Source: DATEDA01 sp963827595
GTDB lineage: Bacteria > Pseudomonadota > Gammaproteobacteria > Burkholderiales > SG8-39
Length of the DNA stretch: 64,000 bases
Assembly (NCBI GenBank): GCA_963827595.1
Contig: CAWHBT010000004.1
Location: 186,001-250,000 of the forward strand
Reading direction: 5' to 3'
Part shown: in pieces, positions 1 through 8,250 of the stretch
Layout of the letters: the number at the start of each line of letters is the position of its first letter
How positions within the stretch are numbered: position 1 is the first letter of the stretch
The notes under the pieces: generated by a model
What the model was told of the DNA's origin: nothing
The model's input: the letters and a program-made list of their open reading frames with translations, nothing else
The model's database searches: none
Position numbers and translations under genes: made by a program

Positions 1-297
1 CTGGATCTGCGCGCCGCCGACCTCGCGCGCCGCGAGCTTCACGCCGTCGAGCTGGCGCGGCAACGGCGCCTCGATCAGCTCGGTCCAGGTCGTCGCCGCG
101 CCGATCCGGATGCGGCCGTTCGACTCCCGGATGCCGCGCAGCTCGGCCACCGCGGTGATGTCGAGGACGTCGTCCTCGACGAAGCGCCCGACTCGCGCCG
201 GATAGAAGTCGGTGCCGCCGGCGAGGATCGCGCACGGGCGCTCGGCGAGCGCGGCGAGGGCGCGCTCGAGCGAGGCCGGTCGAAGATACGTGCCCAT
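1..297 (-). CDS. FAD-binding subunit of a xanthine dehydrogenase/CoxM-family molybdenum hydroxylase (3' end outside window)
   Basis: The 99 codons read from an ATG at 297 give the N-terminus of a molybdopterin-dehydrogenase FAD subunit: an opening YLRPASLERALAAL helix, then the FAD-pyrophosphate loop AILAGGTDF (about residues 23-31), and AREVGGAQIQ at the window edge, where the family continues into its second FAD loop. Such subunits pass electrons between the Fe-S subunit and FAD in xanthine, CO or aromatic-acid hydroxylases. The substrate cannot be told from this fragment. It is transcribed divergently from the nitroreductase at 419, with an inverted repeat between them. The reading frame is open to base 1, so the gene is incomplete. 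Confidence 0.85.
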   Translation of the reverse strand, partial: MGTYLRPASLERALAALAERPCAILAGGTDFYPARVGRFVEDDVLDITAVAELRGIRESNGRIRIGAATTWTELIEAPLPRQLDGVKLAAREVGGAQIQ

Positions 298-313
298 GTC
301 GCCGCGAAGGCTG

Positions 314-338
314 CTTCCGCGCGTCAATGTAGCGGAAG
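314..338. promoter_or_regulatory. Inverted repeat in divergent promoter region (possible operator)
   Basis: CTTCCGC at 314-320 and its exact complement GCGGAAG at 332-338 are separated by 11 bases. The pair lies 17-41 bases upstream of the FAD-subunit start (297) and about 80 bases upstream of the nitroreductase. Size and place fit a dimeric repressor or activator site. The regulator is unknown and no regulator gene is adjacent. Confidence 0.35.
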
Positions 339-418
339 GGCGACCCCGCCACAACCGCGCGGGTTGCCCTCGCCCGGCGCGCGGCGGATGATCGCGGTCT
401 CGCACCGAGGAGTCCCCG

Positions 419-1168
419 ATGGAGCATGCCGGCGGCAGTGACGGCCGCGCCCGTTACGAGGCGCTGATGCACGTGGTTCGCGAGCGCATGACGACCCGCC
501 AGTTCGACCCCGGGTACGTGGTGCCCGAGGAGCACTACGCCCTGATCCTCGAAGCGGCACGGCACGCGCCGTCCGGCGCGAACGCCCAGCCCTGGCACTA
601 CATCGTCGTCACCGACCCCGGCATCAAGAAGACCATCGCCGACTACTTCGTCGCCGAGCAGCGCAACCGCGCGAAGCTGAAGATGAAGTTCCCGACGCCC
701 AACTACCGCGGCCTGGAGACCGCGCCCGGCTTCATCGTCGTGGTCGCCGACTTCCGGTGGACGCGCGCGTTCCCGGTCCTCATGGACGGTTCGGAACTCG
801 ACCGGCTGTACCACGAGAACGCCGAGCGCATCCTGCTCCAGTCGGTCGCGGCGTCGACCATGTCGGCCCACCTGGCGGCCGCCGCGCTCGGCTACCAGGT
901 CTGGTGGGTCACCGCGATCGGCCAGGCAAACGCGCAGGCCGAGATGAAGCCGCTCCTCGGCATTCCCGAGGACCTCTCGGTGATCGACATCTTCCTCTTC
1001 GGCCCGCCGGCGAAGCCGCCCTACAAGCGCTGGAAGAAGACCCTGACGCAGATCATGGCTTTCAACCGCTTCGACCCGGCGAACTACATGACGCTCGACG
1101 ACATCGACCGCTGGATCGCCGAGAAGCGCCACCACGTGATGTACCGGGACGAGAGCCGCGTGGACTGA
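419..1168 (+). CDS. Nitroreductase family protein
   Basis: A 249-residue flavoprotein of the nitroreductase fold, which uses FMN and NAD(P)H to reduce nitro groups, quinones or similar electrophiles. The FMN-phosphate-binding arginine region TTRQFDP (about 25-31) and the family motif PSGANAQPWH (51-60) are present, and the C-terminal half keeps the aromatic stretch AALGYQVWWVTA seen in this family. GAGGAG stands 6 bases before the ATG. A second ATG sixteen codons later is possible. The ferredoxin gene follows 32 bases downstream with its own -10 element. The natural substrate is not evident. Confidence 0.85.
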   Translation: MEHAGGSDGRARYEALMHVVRERMTTRQFDPGYVVPEEHYALILEAARHAPSGANAQPWHYIVVTDPGIKKTIADYFVAEQRNRAKLKMKFPTPNYRGLETAPGFIVVVADFRWTRAFPVLMDGSELDRLYHENAERILLQSVAASTMSAHLAAAALGYQVWWVTAIGQANAQAEMKPLLGIPEDLSVIDIFLFGPPAKPPYKRWKKTLTQIMAFNRFDPANYMTLDDIDRWIAEKRHHVMYRDESRVD

Positions 1169-1173
1169 GCCGG

Positions 1174-1179
1174 TATAAT
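1174..1179 (+). promoter_or_regulatory. -10 element upstream of ferredoxin gene
   Basis: A perfect TATAAT lies just after the nitroreductase stop and 21 bases before the ferredoxin ATG, predicting a leader of about 15 bases. No good -35 hexamer is seen at the normal distance, so the ferredoxin may have its own, possibly activated, promoter. Confidence 0.45.
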
Positions 1180-1200
1180 CGGCTACTCGAGGAAACCGCG

Positions 1201-1524
1201 ATGACCCACATCGTTACCGAGTCGTGCATCAAGTGCAAGTACACCGACTGCGTCGACGTGTGCCCGGTGGACTGCTTTCACGAAGGTCCCAACATGCTCG
1301 TCATCGATCCGGACGAGTGCATCGACTGCGCGGTCTGCATCCCCGAGTGCCCGGTGAACGCGATCTACGCCGAGGAGGACGTGCCGCCGGACCAGAAGGA
1401 TTTCCTCAAGCTGAATGCCGAGCTCGCGAAGGGCTGGCCGGTCATCACCGACAAGAAGGAAGGTCCGCCTGACGCCGACGACTGGAAGGACGTCAAGGAG
1501 AAGCGGCAGCACCTTGAGCGCTGA
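1201..1524 (+). CDS. fdxA: 7Fe (3Fe-4S/4Fe-4S) ferredoxin FdxA
   Basis: A 107-residue ferredoxin of the FdxA type, the usual length for the family. Cysteines at 9, 12, 17, 21, 25, 40, 43, 46 and 50 supply ligands for one [3Fe-4S] and one [4Fe-4S] cluster, and the second cluster motif is CIDCAVCIPECP. The acidic C-terminal tail after residue 57 is typical. It is a soluble low-potential electron carrier. It sits 13 bases before the large flavoprotein at 1538, which itself has ferredoxin-like cysteine motifs, so the two are probably co-transcribed and may exchange electrons. Confidence 0.93.
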   Translation: MTHIVTESCIKCKYTDCVDVCPVDCFHEGPNMLVIDPDECIDCAVCIPECPVNAIYAEEDVPPDQKDFLKLNAELAKGWPVITDKKEGPPDADDWKDVKEKRQHLER

Positions 1525-1537
1525 GCGCGGGAGGCCG

Positions 1538-4500
1538 ATGCTCAGGCTGGCGCACGGGCTCGCGTTCGAGGATCTTCACCACCGCGACGGCCTCCTCAAG
1601 CTCGACCGCCAGTTCGTCGCGTTTCTCGAAGCGGCCGATCCTGCGCTCCAGGCGCGTCTCGCCGCGGCCCGGGCGAATCCGGACGCGCTCGACGCCAAGG
1701 TCGAGTCGCAGCTCCTCCTCGACCTCGCCCCGCATCTCGAACGCTTCCTGGCGCAGCTCTTCGGCATCGCCGACGAGGTCCTCGCCCTCGCCCGCCGCCA
1801 CGACGAGCTCGCGCCGCTCTACGCGATCAAGCGGCAGTTCGTGCAACGTCGCGCCGGCACCCGGGTCAAGCCCGCCGACGCCGCAACGCTCGACGGCCCC
1901 GCGCTCGAGCGCGAGCTCGCCGCGCTTCTGGGCGGGACCTTCGACGAGCTCGCATTCGCGACTCGCGTCGCGCAGTGGCTGAAGGATGAGGACCAGCGCG
2001 CCCGCGAGCTCGAGCTCGCGCTTAAGTACGCCGGCTGGGCCCTCCATACCCCGGCCGGCCAGACGCGGCACGCGGCCGGGGTGCTGTTCAAGCAGCCGAC
2101 CAAGATCGACCCCTATCACCTCCTCGGGCACGCCGAGCAGGACGAGCACGACGGCGTTGCGAGCTACCGCATCCGGCCCGATCACCTCCGCCGCCGGGAC
2201 GGCTTCAAGCTGACCGATCCGGGGATGGACCTGGTCGGGGCGCTGGACCATGCGAACTACTGCATCTGGTGCCACACCCAGGGCAAGGATTCCTGCGCCA
2301 AGGGCCTGCGCGAGAAGCCCTCCGCCGAGGCGCCCCAGAAGACGGTGTTCAAGAAGAGCCCCTTCGGGGTCACGCTCGCCGGCTGCCCGCTCGAGGAGAA
2401 GATCTCCGAGTTCCACACCGCGAAGACCCAGGGGCTCGCGCTCGCGGCGCTCGCGATCATCGCCGTCGACAACCCGCTGGTCGCGGCGACCGGCCACCGG
2501 ATCTGCAACGACTGCATGAAGGCCTGCATCTACCAGAAGCAGGAGCCGGTCAACATCCCGCAGGTGGAAACGCGGACGCTGAAGGACGTGCTCGAGCTGC
2601 CGTGGGGATTCGAGATCTACTCGCTTCTCACCCGCTGGAACCCGCTCAACCTCCGGCACCCGCTGCCGCGGCCACGCAGCGGCCGGCGCGTCCTCATCGC
2701 CGGGCTGGGGCCGGCGGGCTTCAGCCTCGCCCACCACCTGCTGAACGACGGCCATCTCGTCGTCGGCATCGACGGGCTGAAGATCGAGCCGCTGCCCGAA
2801 CGGATCTCCGGCGTGAAGCCGGACGGCACACGCGTCCCGTTCGCGCCGATCCGGGACATCCACGAGCTCTACGAGTCGCTCGACGCCCGGGTGATGGCCG
2901 GGTTCGGCGGTGTGGCCGAGTACGGGATCACCGTGCGCTGGGACAAGAACTTCCTCAAGGTGATCCGGCTCCTCCTCGAGCGCCGCCAAGCGTTCGCGCT
3001 CTACGGCGGCGTGCGCTTCGGCGGGACGGTCACGCTCGAGGACGCCTTCGAGCGCGGCTTCGACCACGTCGCGCTGTGCATGGGCGCGGGCAAGCCGACC
3101 ACTCTCGACATTCCGAACGGGCTCGCCCGCGGGGTCCGCACCGCCTCCGACTTCCTGATGGCGCTGCAGCTCACCGGCGCCGCCAAGGCCGACTCGATCG
3201 CCAACATGCAGGTGCGGCTGCCGGTGGTCGTGATCGGCGGCGGGCTGACCGCGATCGACACCGCGACGGAGTCGCTCGCCTACTACGTCGTCCAGGTGGA
3301 GAAGATCCTCCATCGCTTCGAGACGCTCGCGGCGCGGATCGGCGAGGACGCGATCCGCGCCACCTGGGATTCCGAGGAGCGCGAGACCGCCGAGGAGTTC
3401 CTGTCCCACGCCCGCGCCATCCGCGTCGAGCGCGGCCGCGCCCGCGCCGAGGGCCGGGCACCGCGGATCGTCGAGCTCCTGCAGCGCTGGGGCGGCGTGA
3501 CGATCGCCTATCGCCGGCGCCTCATCGACAGCCCGTCGTACACGCTGAACCACGAAGAGGTCGAGAAAGCGCTCGAGGAAGGCATCGTGTTCGCCGAAGG
3601 CCTCGTGCCGCTCGCGGTCGACGTCGACGAGTACGGCGCGGTGAAGGGCATCCGGTTCGCCCGGCAACGGCGCGGCGAGGACGGGAAGTGGCAGGCGGAC
3701 GGCGAGAGCTGGCTGCCGGCCGAAACCGTGTTCGTCGCCGCGGGCACTCAGCCGAACACGGTGCTCGCGCGGGAGGACGCCACGCACTTCGCCCTGGACG
3801 GCAAGTACTTCCAAGCGTGCGACGAGGACGGACGGCCGGTCAAGCCGCAATTCGCAGCCGCCAAGCCGGACCGCGCCGAAGTTCTGCTTTCGCGGACCGA
3901 CGACGGCCGGTTCGTATCGTTCTTCGGCGACCTCCACCCGTCCTACTTCGGCAACGTCGTGAAGGCGCTCGGCGCGACCAAGCAGGGCTATCCGGTGGTG
4001 TCGCGCGTGCTCGCGAAGCGCGCACCCGCCGCCGCAGTCGACGATGCGACCTTCGTCGCGCGGCTCGACCGAGAGCTGCGCGCCACGGTCCACGAGGTGA
4101 AGCGCCTCACGCCGACGATCGTGGAGGTGGTCGTCAAGGCGCCCGCGGCAGCGCGGCGCTTCCGCCCGGGTCAGTTCTACCGGCTGCAGAATTACGAGAC
4201 GCTCGCGCCGGTCGCGGGCGGCACGCGGCTGCAGATGGAGGGGCTCGCAATGACCGGCGCCTGGGTCGATCCGGAGGCGGGGCTCGTCTCGACCATCGTG
4301 CTCGAGATGGGCGGCTCCTCGGATCTCTGCGCGCTGCTGCGGCCGGGCGAGCCCGTCGTCCTGATGGGACCGACCGGGACGCCCACCGACATCGCCCCGA
4401 ACGAGACGGTGCTGCTCGTCGGCGGCGGCCTGGGCAACGCCGTGCTGTTCTCGATCGGCCAGGCGTTCCGCCGGCTCGGGTCGAAGGTGCTGTATTTCGC

Positions 4501-5047
4501 CGGCTACAAGAAGATCATCGACCGGTACAAGGTCGAGGAGATCGAGGCGGCGGCGGACGTCGTCGTCTGGTGCTGCGACGAGGCGCCAGGCTTCGAGCCG
4601 GCGCGACCGCAGGATCGCACCTTCATCGGCAACATCGTCCAGGGGATGGAGGCGTACGGCTCCGGCCGGCTGGGTCCGCCGCCGATCCCGACGCGGGACG
4701 CGGATCGCCTCATCGCGATCGGCTCGGACCGCATGATGGCGGCGGTCGCCCGGGCGCGGCACGCGGTCCTCGCTCCGCATCTCAAGCCGCACCACTTCGC
4801 GATCGGCTCGATCAACTCGCCGATGCAGTGCATGATGAAGGAGATCTGCGCGCAGTGCCTGCAGCCCCACCGGGACCCGCAGACCGGCAAGACAAGCTAC
4901 GTCTTTTCATGTTTCAATCAGGATCAGCCGCTCGACTGCGTCGACTTCCACGCGCTGTCCGAGCGGCTGCGGCAGAACTCGCTGCAGGAAAAGCTTACCG
5001 CCCAGTGGCTGAAGCACTGGCTGCCGGCAGGCCGGATCCCCGCCTGA
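1538..5047 (+). CDS. Large multidomain FAD/Fe-S/FNR-type pyridine nucleotide oxidoreductase
   Basis: The preferred start is the ATG at 1538, preceded by GGGAGG, giving 1169 residues. The first 230 or so residues are not recognised. A cysteine-rich Fe-S region follows (CIWCHTQGKDSC, then CNDCMKAC, about 240-335), resembling the DPYD/GltD ferredoxin domain. A GltD-like flavin/NAD(P)H module begins with VLIAGLGPAG (about 385) and has a second dinucleotide motif VVVIGGGLTAID (about 565). From about 850 a ferredoxin-NADP reductase-like unit follows, with LLVGGGLGNAVLF (about 958), and a C-terminal cysteine cluster with CAQCLQPH. This layout suggests electron transfer or bifurcation between NAD(P)H, flavins and ferredoxin. 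The adjacent fdxA is the obvious partner. The reaction is not known. Confidence 0.75.
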   Translation: MLRLAHGLAFEDLHHRDGLLKLDRQFVAFLEAADPALQARLAAARANPDALDAKVESQLLLDLAPHLERFLAQLFGIADEVLALARRHDELAPLYAIKRQFVQRRAGTRVKPADAATLDGPALERELAALLGGTFDELAFATRVAQWLKDEDQRARELELALKYAGWALHTPAGQTRHAAGVLFKQPTKIDPYHLLGHAEQDEHDGVASYRIRPDHLRRRDGFKLTDPGMDLVGALDHANYCIWCHTQGKDSCAKGLREKPSAEAPQKTVFKKSPFGVTLAGCPLEEKISEFHTAKTQGLALAALAIIAVDNPLVAATGHRICNDCMKACIYQKQEPVNIPQVETRTLKDVLELPWGFEIYSLLTRWNPLNLRHPLPRPRSGRRVLIAGLGPAGFSLAHHLLNDGHLVVGIDGLKIEPLPERISGVKPDGTRVPFAPIRDIHELYESLDARVMAGFGGVAEYGITVRWDKNFLKVIRLLLERRQAFALYGGVRFGGTVTLEDAFERGFDHVALCMGAGKPTTLDIPNGLARGVRTASDFLMALQLTGAAKADSIANMQVRLPVVVIGGGLTAIDTATESLAYYVVQVEKILHRFETLAARIGEDAIRATWDSEERETAEEFLSHARAIRVERGRARAEGRAPRIVELLQRWGGVTIAYRRRLIDSPSYTLNHEEVEKALEEGIVFAEGLVPLAVDVDEYGAVKGIRFARQRRGEDGKWQADGESWLPAETVFVAAGTQPNTVLAREDATHFALDGKYFQACDEDGRPVKPQFAAAKPDRAEVLLSRTDDGRFVSFFGDLHPSYFGNVVKALGATKQGYPVVSRVLAKRAPAAAVDDATFVARLDRELRATVHEVKRLTPTIVEVVVKAPAAARRFRPGQFYRLQNYETLAPVAGGTRLQMEGLAMTGAWVDPEAGLVSTIVLEMGGSSDLCALLRPGEPVVLMGPTGTPTDIAPNETVLLVGGGLGNAVLFSIGQAFRRLGSKVLYFAGYKKIIDRYKVEEIEAAADVVVWCCDEAPGFEPARPQDRTFIGNIVQGMEAYGSGRLGPPPIPTRDADRLIAIGSDRMMAAVARARHAVLAPHLKPHHFAIGSINSPMQCMMKEICAQCLQPHRDPQTGKTSYVFSCFNQDQPLDCVDFHALSERLRQNSLQEKLTAQWLKHWLPAGRIPA

Positions 5048-5136
5048 GGCGCACCGCCGCGCCGCCGGGGATGGACAAATCGCGCTGACGCCAGAAGAAT
5101 CGGGGCCTCGACCGGGCCCGTGACAGGAGGAAAACA

Positions 5137-5772
5137 GTGGACGCGGCACAACTCGAACGAGTCTATTCGGCCTATTCGCGGGTCTACGACCGGGTCTTCG
5201 GCAAGGTGTTCCAGGACTCGCGCGAGGTGCTCGCCGCGACCCTCGATGCGCTACCCGGCCAGCGCGTCCTCGAGATCGGGGTGGGCACCGGGCTGACCCT
5301 GCCGCTCTATCCCGGCGACCTCCGGATCACCGGGATCGACTTCTCCGAGGGAATGCTCGCCAAGGCCCGGGAGCGGGTCGAGAACCTGGACCTCGCGAAC
5401 GTGACGCTCGAGCTGATGGACGCGGGGCACATGTCGTTTCCGGACGACACTTTCGACATCATCGTCGCCGCCTACGTCGTGACCGCGGTGCCGGACTACC
5501 GCGCGGTGATGCGCGAGACCGTCCGGGTCGTGCGGCCCGGCGGCCGGATCCTCCTCCTCAACCACTTCATCAACGGCTCGGGGATCATCGCCGCGTTCGA
5601 GCGCGCGGTCTCGCCGCTGACCAAGTACGTCGGGTTCCGTACCGACCTGTCGGTCGAACAGGTGCTCGAGGGGCTGCCGCTGGTCGTGACCCGGCACGAG
5701 AAGGTGAAGCCGCTCAAGCTGTGGCACCTCGTGGAGTGCCGGAACGCGAAGAGCGGCCGCGCCGCGGCGTAG
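5137..5772 (+). CDS. pmtA: Class I SAM-dependent methyltransferase, PmtA type (phosphatidylethanolamine N-methyltransferase)
   Basis: A 211-residue protein starting at a GTG behind a strong AGGAGG. SAM-binding motif I is VLEIGVGTG (44-52), followed by GIDFSEGMLAKARER and the late motif VVRPGGRILLLNHF. The N-terminal YSAYSRVYDRVFG and the conserved VAAYVVTAVPD stretch match Rhodobacter-type PmtA enzymes, which methylate phosphatidylethanolamine stepwise toward phosphatidylcholine at the membrane. The Cfa-like methyltransferase at 17.9 kb is another possible lipid-modifying enzyme in the window. A broader ubiquinone/menaquinone-type methyltransferase cannot be fully excluded. It converges with the gene at 5788. 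Confidence 0.75.
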   Translation: MDAAQLERVYSAYSRVYDRVFGKVFQDSREVLAATLDALPGQRVLEIGVGTGLTLPLYPGDLRITGIDFSEGMLAKARERVENLDLANVTLELMDAGHMSFPDDTFDIIVAAYVVTAVPDYRAVMRETVRVVRPGGRILLLNHFINGSGIIAAFERAVSPLTKYVGFRTDLSVEQVLEGLPLVVTRHEKVKPLKLWHLVECRNAKSGRAAA

Positions 5773-5787
5773 GGCCGCGCGCCGCCG

Positions 5788-6447
5788 TCAGCGCGGCAGC
5801 GCGAGCGGCGTGGCGGCGAGCTGCTGCGCCGCCTGGGCGTCGAGCGTCCGCAGGTGCTGGACCGTCGCATCGAACTCGGTCTTGCGACCGAGGCGTGCGT
5901 AGCTGACCCCGAGACCGTAGACCGCCTTCGAGAACTTCGGCTCCCGCTCGACCGCCCGCTCGTAAAACCCGACCGCGCGCTCGGGCCGCTTCAGGTCGCT
6001 GTAGCTCTCGCCGAGGAGGTACCAGGTCATGGCCGAATCCTGGGTCACCCGCAGCGCGCTGTCGAGCGTCCGGATCGCGCGCTCCGGCTGGCCGAGCGAC
6101 CGGTAGGACTGGGCGAGCAGGTTCCAGGCGGTGATGTCCTCCGGGCTGAGCCGCACCGCCTGCTGGAAGTGCTCGGCGGCGCGTGGGTACTGGCCGAGCT
6201 GCGAGTACGCGTAGCCCGAGACGATCCACCAGTCGGCGTTGTACGGATCGCGCTTGGAGTTCGCCTGCGCGAACTCCGCGATGCCCTTCCAGTCGCCCTT
6301 CTGCTCGAGCGCAGCGAGGCTCTCCCGGTTCGGCTCGCTCACCCCCTTCATGTTGTTGAGCAGGGTCGTGAACGTGCCCTCGGGGATCAGGCCGAGGAGC
6401 AGGCTCGCCTGCGGCGTGCAGGCCGCGAGCGCGAGCGACAGCGCCAT
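5788..6447 (-). CDS. TPR-repeat lipoprotein
   Basis: From the ATG at 6447 the product is 219 residues and starts with a very short hydrophobic stretch ending in a lipobox LAAC (7-10). At least three tetratricopeptide units follow (for example WWIVSGYAYSQLGQYPRAAE and TWYLLGESYSDLKRPERAVG), so it is probably an outer-membrane-anchored scaffold for protein contacts. The signal sequence lacks the basic n-region. Reading upstream in frame from a CTG at 6468 would add seven residues including two arginines. The gene follows the DUF3460 gene on the same strand and is probably expressed with it. No specific partner is recognised. Confidence 0.75.
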   Translation of the reverse strand: MALSLALAACTPQASLLLGLIPEGTFTTLLNNMKGVSEPNRESLAALEQKGDWKGIAEFAQANSKRDPYNADWWIVSGYAYSQLGQYPRAAEHFQQAVRLSPEDITAWNLLAQSYRSLGQPERAIRTLDSALRVTQDSAMTWYLLGESYSDLKRPERAVGFYERAVEREPKFSKAVYGLGVSYARLGRKTEFDATVQHLRTLDAQAAQQLAATPLALPR

Positions 6448-6481
6448 GCCGGCCGCGGCGCGGCGCAGGCGCTGCCCGGCG

Positions 6482-6685
6482 TCAGTCCGTCTGATAGACG
6501 TAGCCCTTCTGCTTCACCTGCGATTCCTGCGCGCGGCGCAGCTGATCGCGGTCGAGCTTGCGGTCCCACCACCGGGAGCGGCCCTGCCGCTGCACTTCGG
6601 CGAGCTCGGGTTTCGCCGCCAGCAGCTCGCGGATCATGCGCGTCGCGTCGGACTCGTAACCCTTCTTGACCTTCTTTCCGAACAT
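6482..6685 (-). CDS. DUF3460 family small protein
   Basis: A 67-residue basic protein beginning FGKKVKKGYESD and containing GRSRWWDRKLDRDQLRR and the C-terminal end VKQKGYVYQTD. That pattern (short, WWD core, YVYQT tail) is the DUF3460 family, known mainly from Betaproteobacteria, with no assigned function. The start is the ATG at 6685. The much longer open frame upstream is a shadow of yedK. It has its own -10 element (6717-6722), and the TPR lipoprotein follows immediately. Confidence 0.8.
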   Translation of the reverse strand: MFGKKVKKGYESDATRMIRELLAAKPELAEVQRQGRSRWWDRKLDRDQLRRAQESQVKQKGYVYQTD

Positions 6686-6716
6686 GGGCGTGGCGGCTGG
6701 ATTCGAAGCGGCGCGA

Positions 6717-6722
6717 ATTATA
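6717..6722 (-). promoter_or_regulatory. -10 element for the DUF3460/TPR lipoprotein genes
   Basis: TATAAT on the minus strand overlaps the TAA stop of yedK and lies 31 bases before the DUF3460 ATG. No clear -35 is visible because that segment is yedK coding sequence. Supports separate transcription of the two downstream genes. Confidence 0.4.
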
Positions 6723-7380
6723 CGCCCGGCAGGGACTGCAGCACGCCGGGATCGTCGTTGCGGACGTCGTTGACGCGGGTGCCGATCGGCGCGATCTCGA
6801 ACGCGGCGCCGGCCCAGGGCCCGAGCAGCGCCGACGGATTCGGCGAGGACAGCCATTCGTCGTAGTCGGCGGGTGCGACGATCACCGGCATGCGGTCGTG
6901 GACCGCGCGGAGCGCCTCGCTCGCGGCCGTCGTGACGATGGTGAAGGTCGCGATCAGATCGCCCTCGGGCGGGCGCCACTGCTCCCACAAGCCGGCCATC
7001 GCGAACGGTCCACCCGCGGCGAGGCGGGCGTAGTACGGCTGCTTGCGCCGGCCGGCGAGCGCTCGCCACTCGAAGAATCCGTCCGCCGGCACGAGGCAGC
7101 GCCGGCGCCGGAATGCGGCGCGAAACGCCGGCTTGTCGACCAGCCCTTCGGCGCGCGCGTTGATCAGCCGGCTCCCGATCGAGGGCTCCTTCGCCCAGAA
7201 CGGGATCAGGCCCCAGCGCAAGCCGACCGCTTCACGGCTGCCTTCGGACGTCTCGCGAATGATGAGCGCGATCTGCGTCGGCGCGATGTTGTAGCGCGGC
7301 GGGTAGACGGGGACGGCGGCGAGGCGGAAGTGCTCGGCGATGGCTTCGCCGGGCGAGGTGAGGACGTAACGACCGCACAC
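6718..7380 (-). CDS. yedK: SOS response-associated peptidase family protein YedK (HMCES-like abasic-site sensor)
   Basis: A 220-residue SRAP protein. The initiator Met is followed directly by Cys2 (MCGRYVLTSP), the nucleophile that forms a thiazolidine crosslink with abasic sites in single-stranded DNA. The family's NIAPTQ motif, the INARAEG glutamate segment and the HDRMPVIV histidine motif are all present. It shields abasic sites and so protects against strand breaks. It begins 6 bases after the MerR gene and is on the opposite strand from the SOS mutagenesis operon 2 kb away. No LexA box is seen directly upstream of it. Confidence 0.92.
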   Translation of the reverse strand: MCGRYVLTSPGEAIAEHFRLAAVPVYPPRYNIAPTQIALIIRETSEGSREAVGLRWGLIPFWAKEPSIGSRLINARAEGLVDKPAFRAAFRRRRCLVPADGFFEWRALAGRRKQPYYARLAAGGPFAMAGLWEQWRPPEGDLIATFTIVTTAASEALRAVHDRMPVIVAPADYDEWLSSPNPSALLGPWAGAAFEIAPIGTRVNDVRNDDPGVLQSLPGV

Positions 7381-7386
7381 CGGCGA

Positions 7387-8229
7387 CTAACCGGCGCCCG
7401 CCCGCGCGATGGGGAATTGCATCTCAACCACGGAGTCTTCCATCCGTTCGAGCCGGGGCGGTTGCAGGAAGACCTCGCGACTCGGCCCGGCGAGCGAGTA
7501 TCCGTTCGCTTCGACGAACTGCCCGATCTTCGCGGTGATCAGGTGAGCATCTTCCGGCAGCCCAACGCGAACGCAAACCGCCAACCGCTCCACGCCGGCC
7601 AATTCGCGCACGCGCATGATGGCACCGTCGGCAAGCGGAATGGTCGTGTCGAGGTCGCCGTCGAGGATATATCCGAACTCCACATCGATCGTGTCGGGCT
7701 CGAACTCCGGCGAATGCGCGATCGCAATCATGGGCCCAAGTACGGCCTTGGGTACCCGCCGGGGCACCGACTGAAGCAGCTGGCGAATCACGTCGCGCGC
7801 TGCCGAGAACGAGCGAACGGCCGTGCGCACGGCCAAGATCCTGTGCGCCGGCTCGTCGCGGATCACCACGTCGTCGACCGACAGGTGGCCCTCCGACTCG
7901 ATCTGCGAGATCCGCGTCTCGATCTGACTCAAGCGATCCGACTGTGCGGCAAGGGCCTGCGCGGCGTCGGCCCGACGAATGAGCAGCATCGCCCGCAGCT
8001 CGGCCGGGGAAATGTTGTCGTCGATGATCGGTCCAATCTGTTCCAGGCTCAGGCCGAGTTCCTTGAGCACCAAGATCCGATTGAGCTGCGGCAGCTGGGA
8101 GGCGCGGTAGAACCGGTAGCCCGTCTCGCGATCGACGACCGCGGGCTTGAGCAGGCCGAGCTCGTCGTAGTAGCGCAGGAGCCGGCAGGAAACCCTTGCG
8201 ATTCGCGAAAAGTCCCCGATCCTGAACAC
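7387..8229 (-). CDS. MerR family transcriptional regulator with C-terminal effector-binding (GyrI-like) domain
   Basis: A 280-residue regulator. The N-terminal winged-helix region FRIGDFSRIARVSCRLLRYYDELGLLKP (read here in short form, residues 2-29, with the RLLRYYDELGLL recognition wing) is typical MerR, followed by a dimerisation coiled coil (about 75-125). The C-terminal 140 residues resemble the GyrI-like effector domain of BltR/BmrR types, which bind bulky drugs. It is encoded 21 bases downstream of the glutathione transferase gene. A MerR-type palindrome in a 19-base promoter spacer stands before that gene, so it is the likely local regulator. Confidence 0.88.
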   Translation of the reverse strand: MFRIGDFSRIARVSCRLLRYYDELGLLKPAVVDRETGYRFYRASQLPQLNRILVLKELGLSLEQIGPIIDDNISPAELRAMLLIRRADAAQALAAQSDRLSQIETRISQIESEGHLSVDDVVIRDEPAHRILAVRTAVRSFSAARDVIRQLLQSVPRRVPKAVLGPMIAIAHSPEFEPDTIDVEFGYILDGDLDTTIPLADGAIMRVRELAGVERLAVCVRVGLPEDAHLITAKIGQFVEANGYSLAGPSREVFLQPPRLERMEDSVVEMQFPIARAGAG

Positions 8230-8250
8230 GGCGCCTTCTTCCCCGCGTTG

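Noticed and set aside
1493..4870. Open frame of 1125 codons on the minus strand opposite the large flavoprotein
   Set aside because: Arginine- and histidine-rich with no domain. It is a shadow frame of GC-rich coding sequence on the other strand.
2269..5088. Long overlapping plus-strand frame inside the flavoprotein gene
   Set aside because: Low-complexity Arg/Pro/Ala translation. The other frame has clear FAD and Fe-S motifs.
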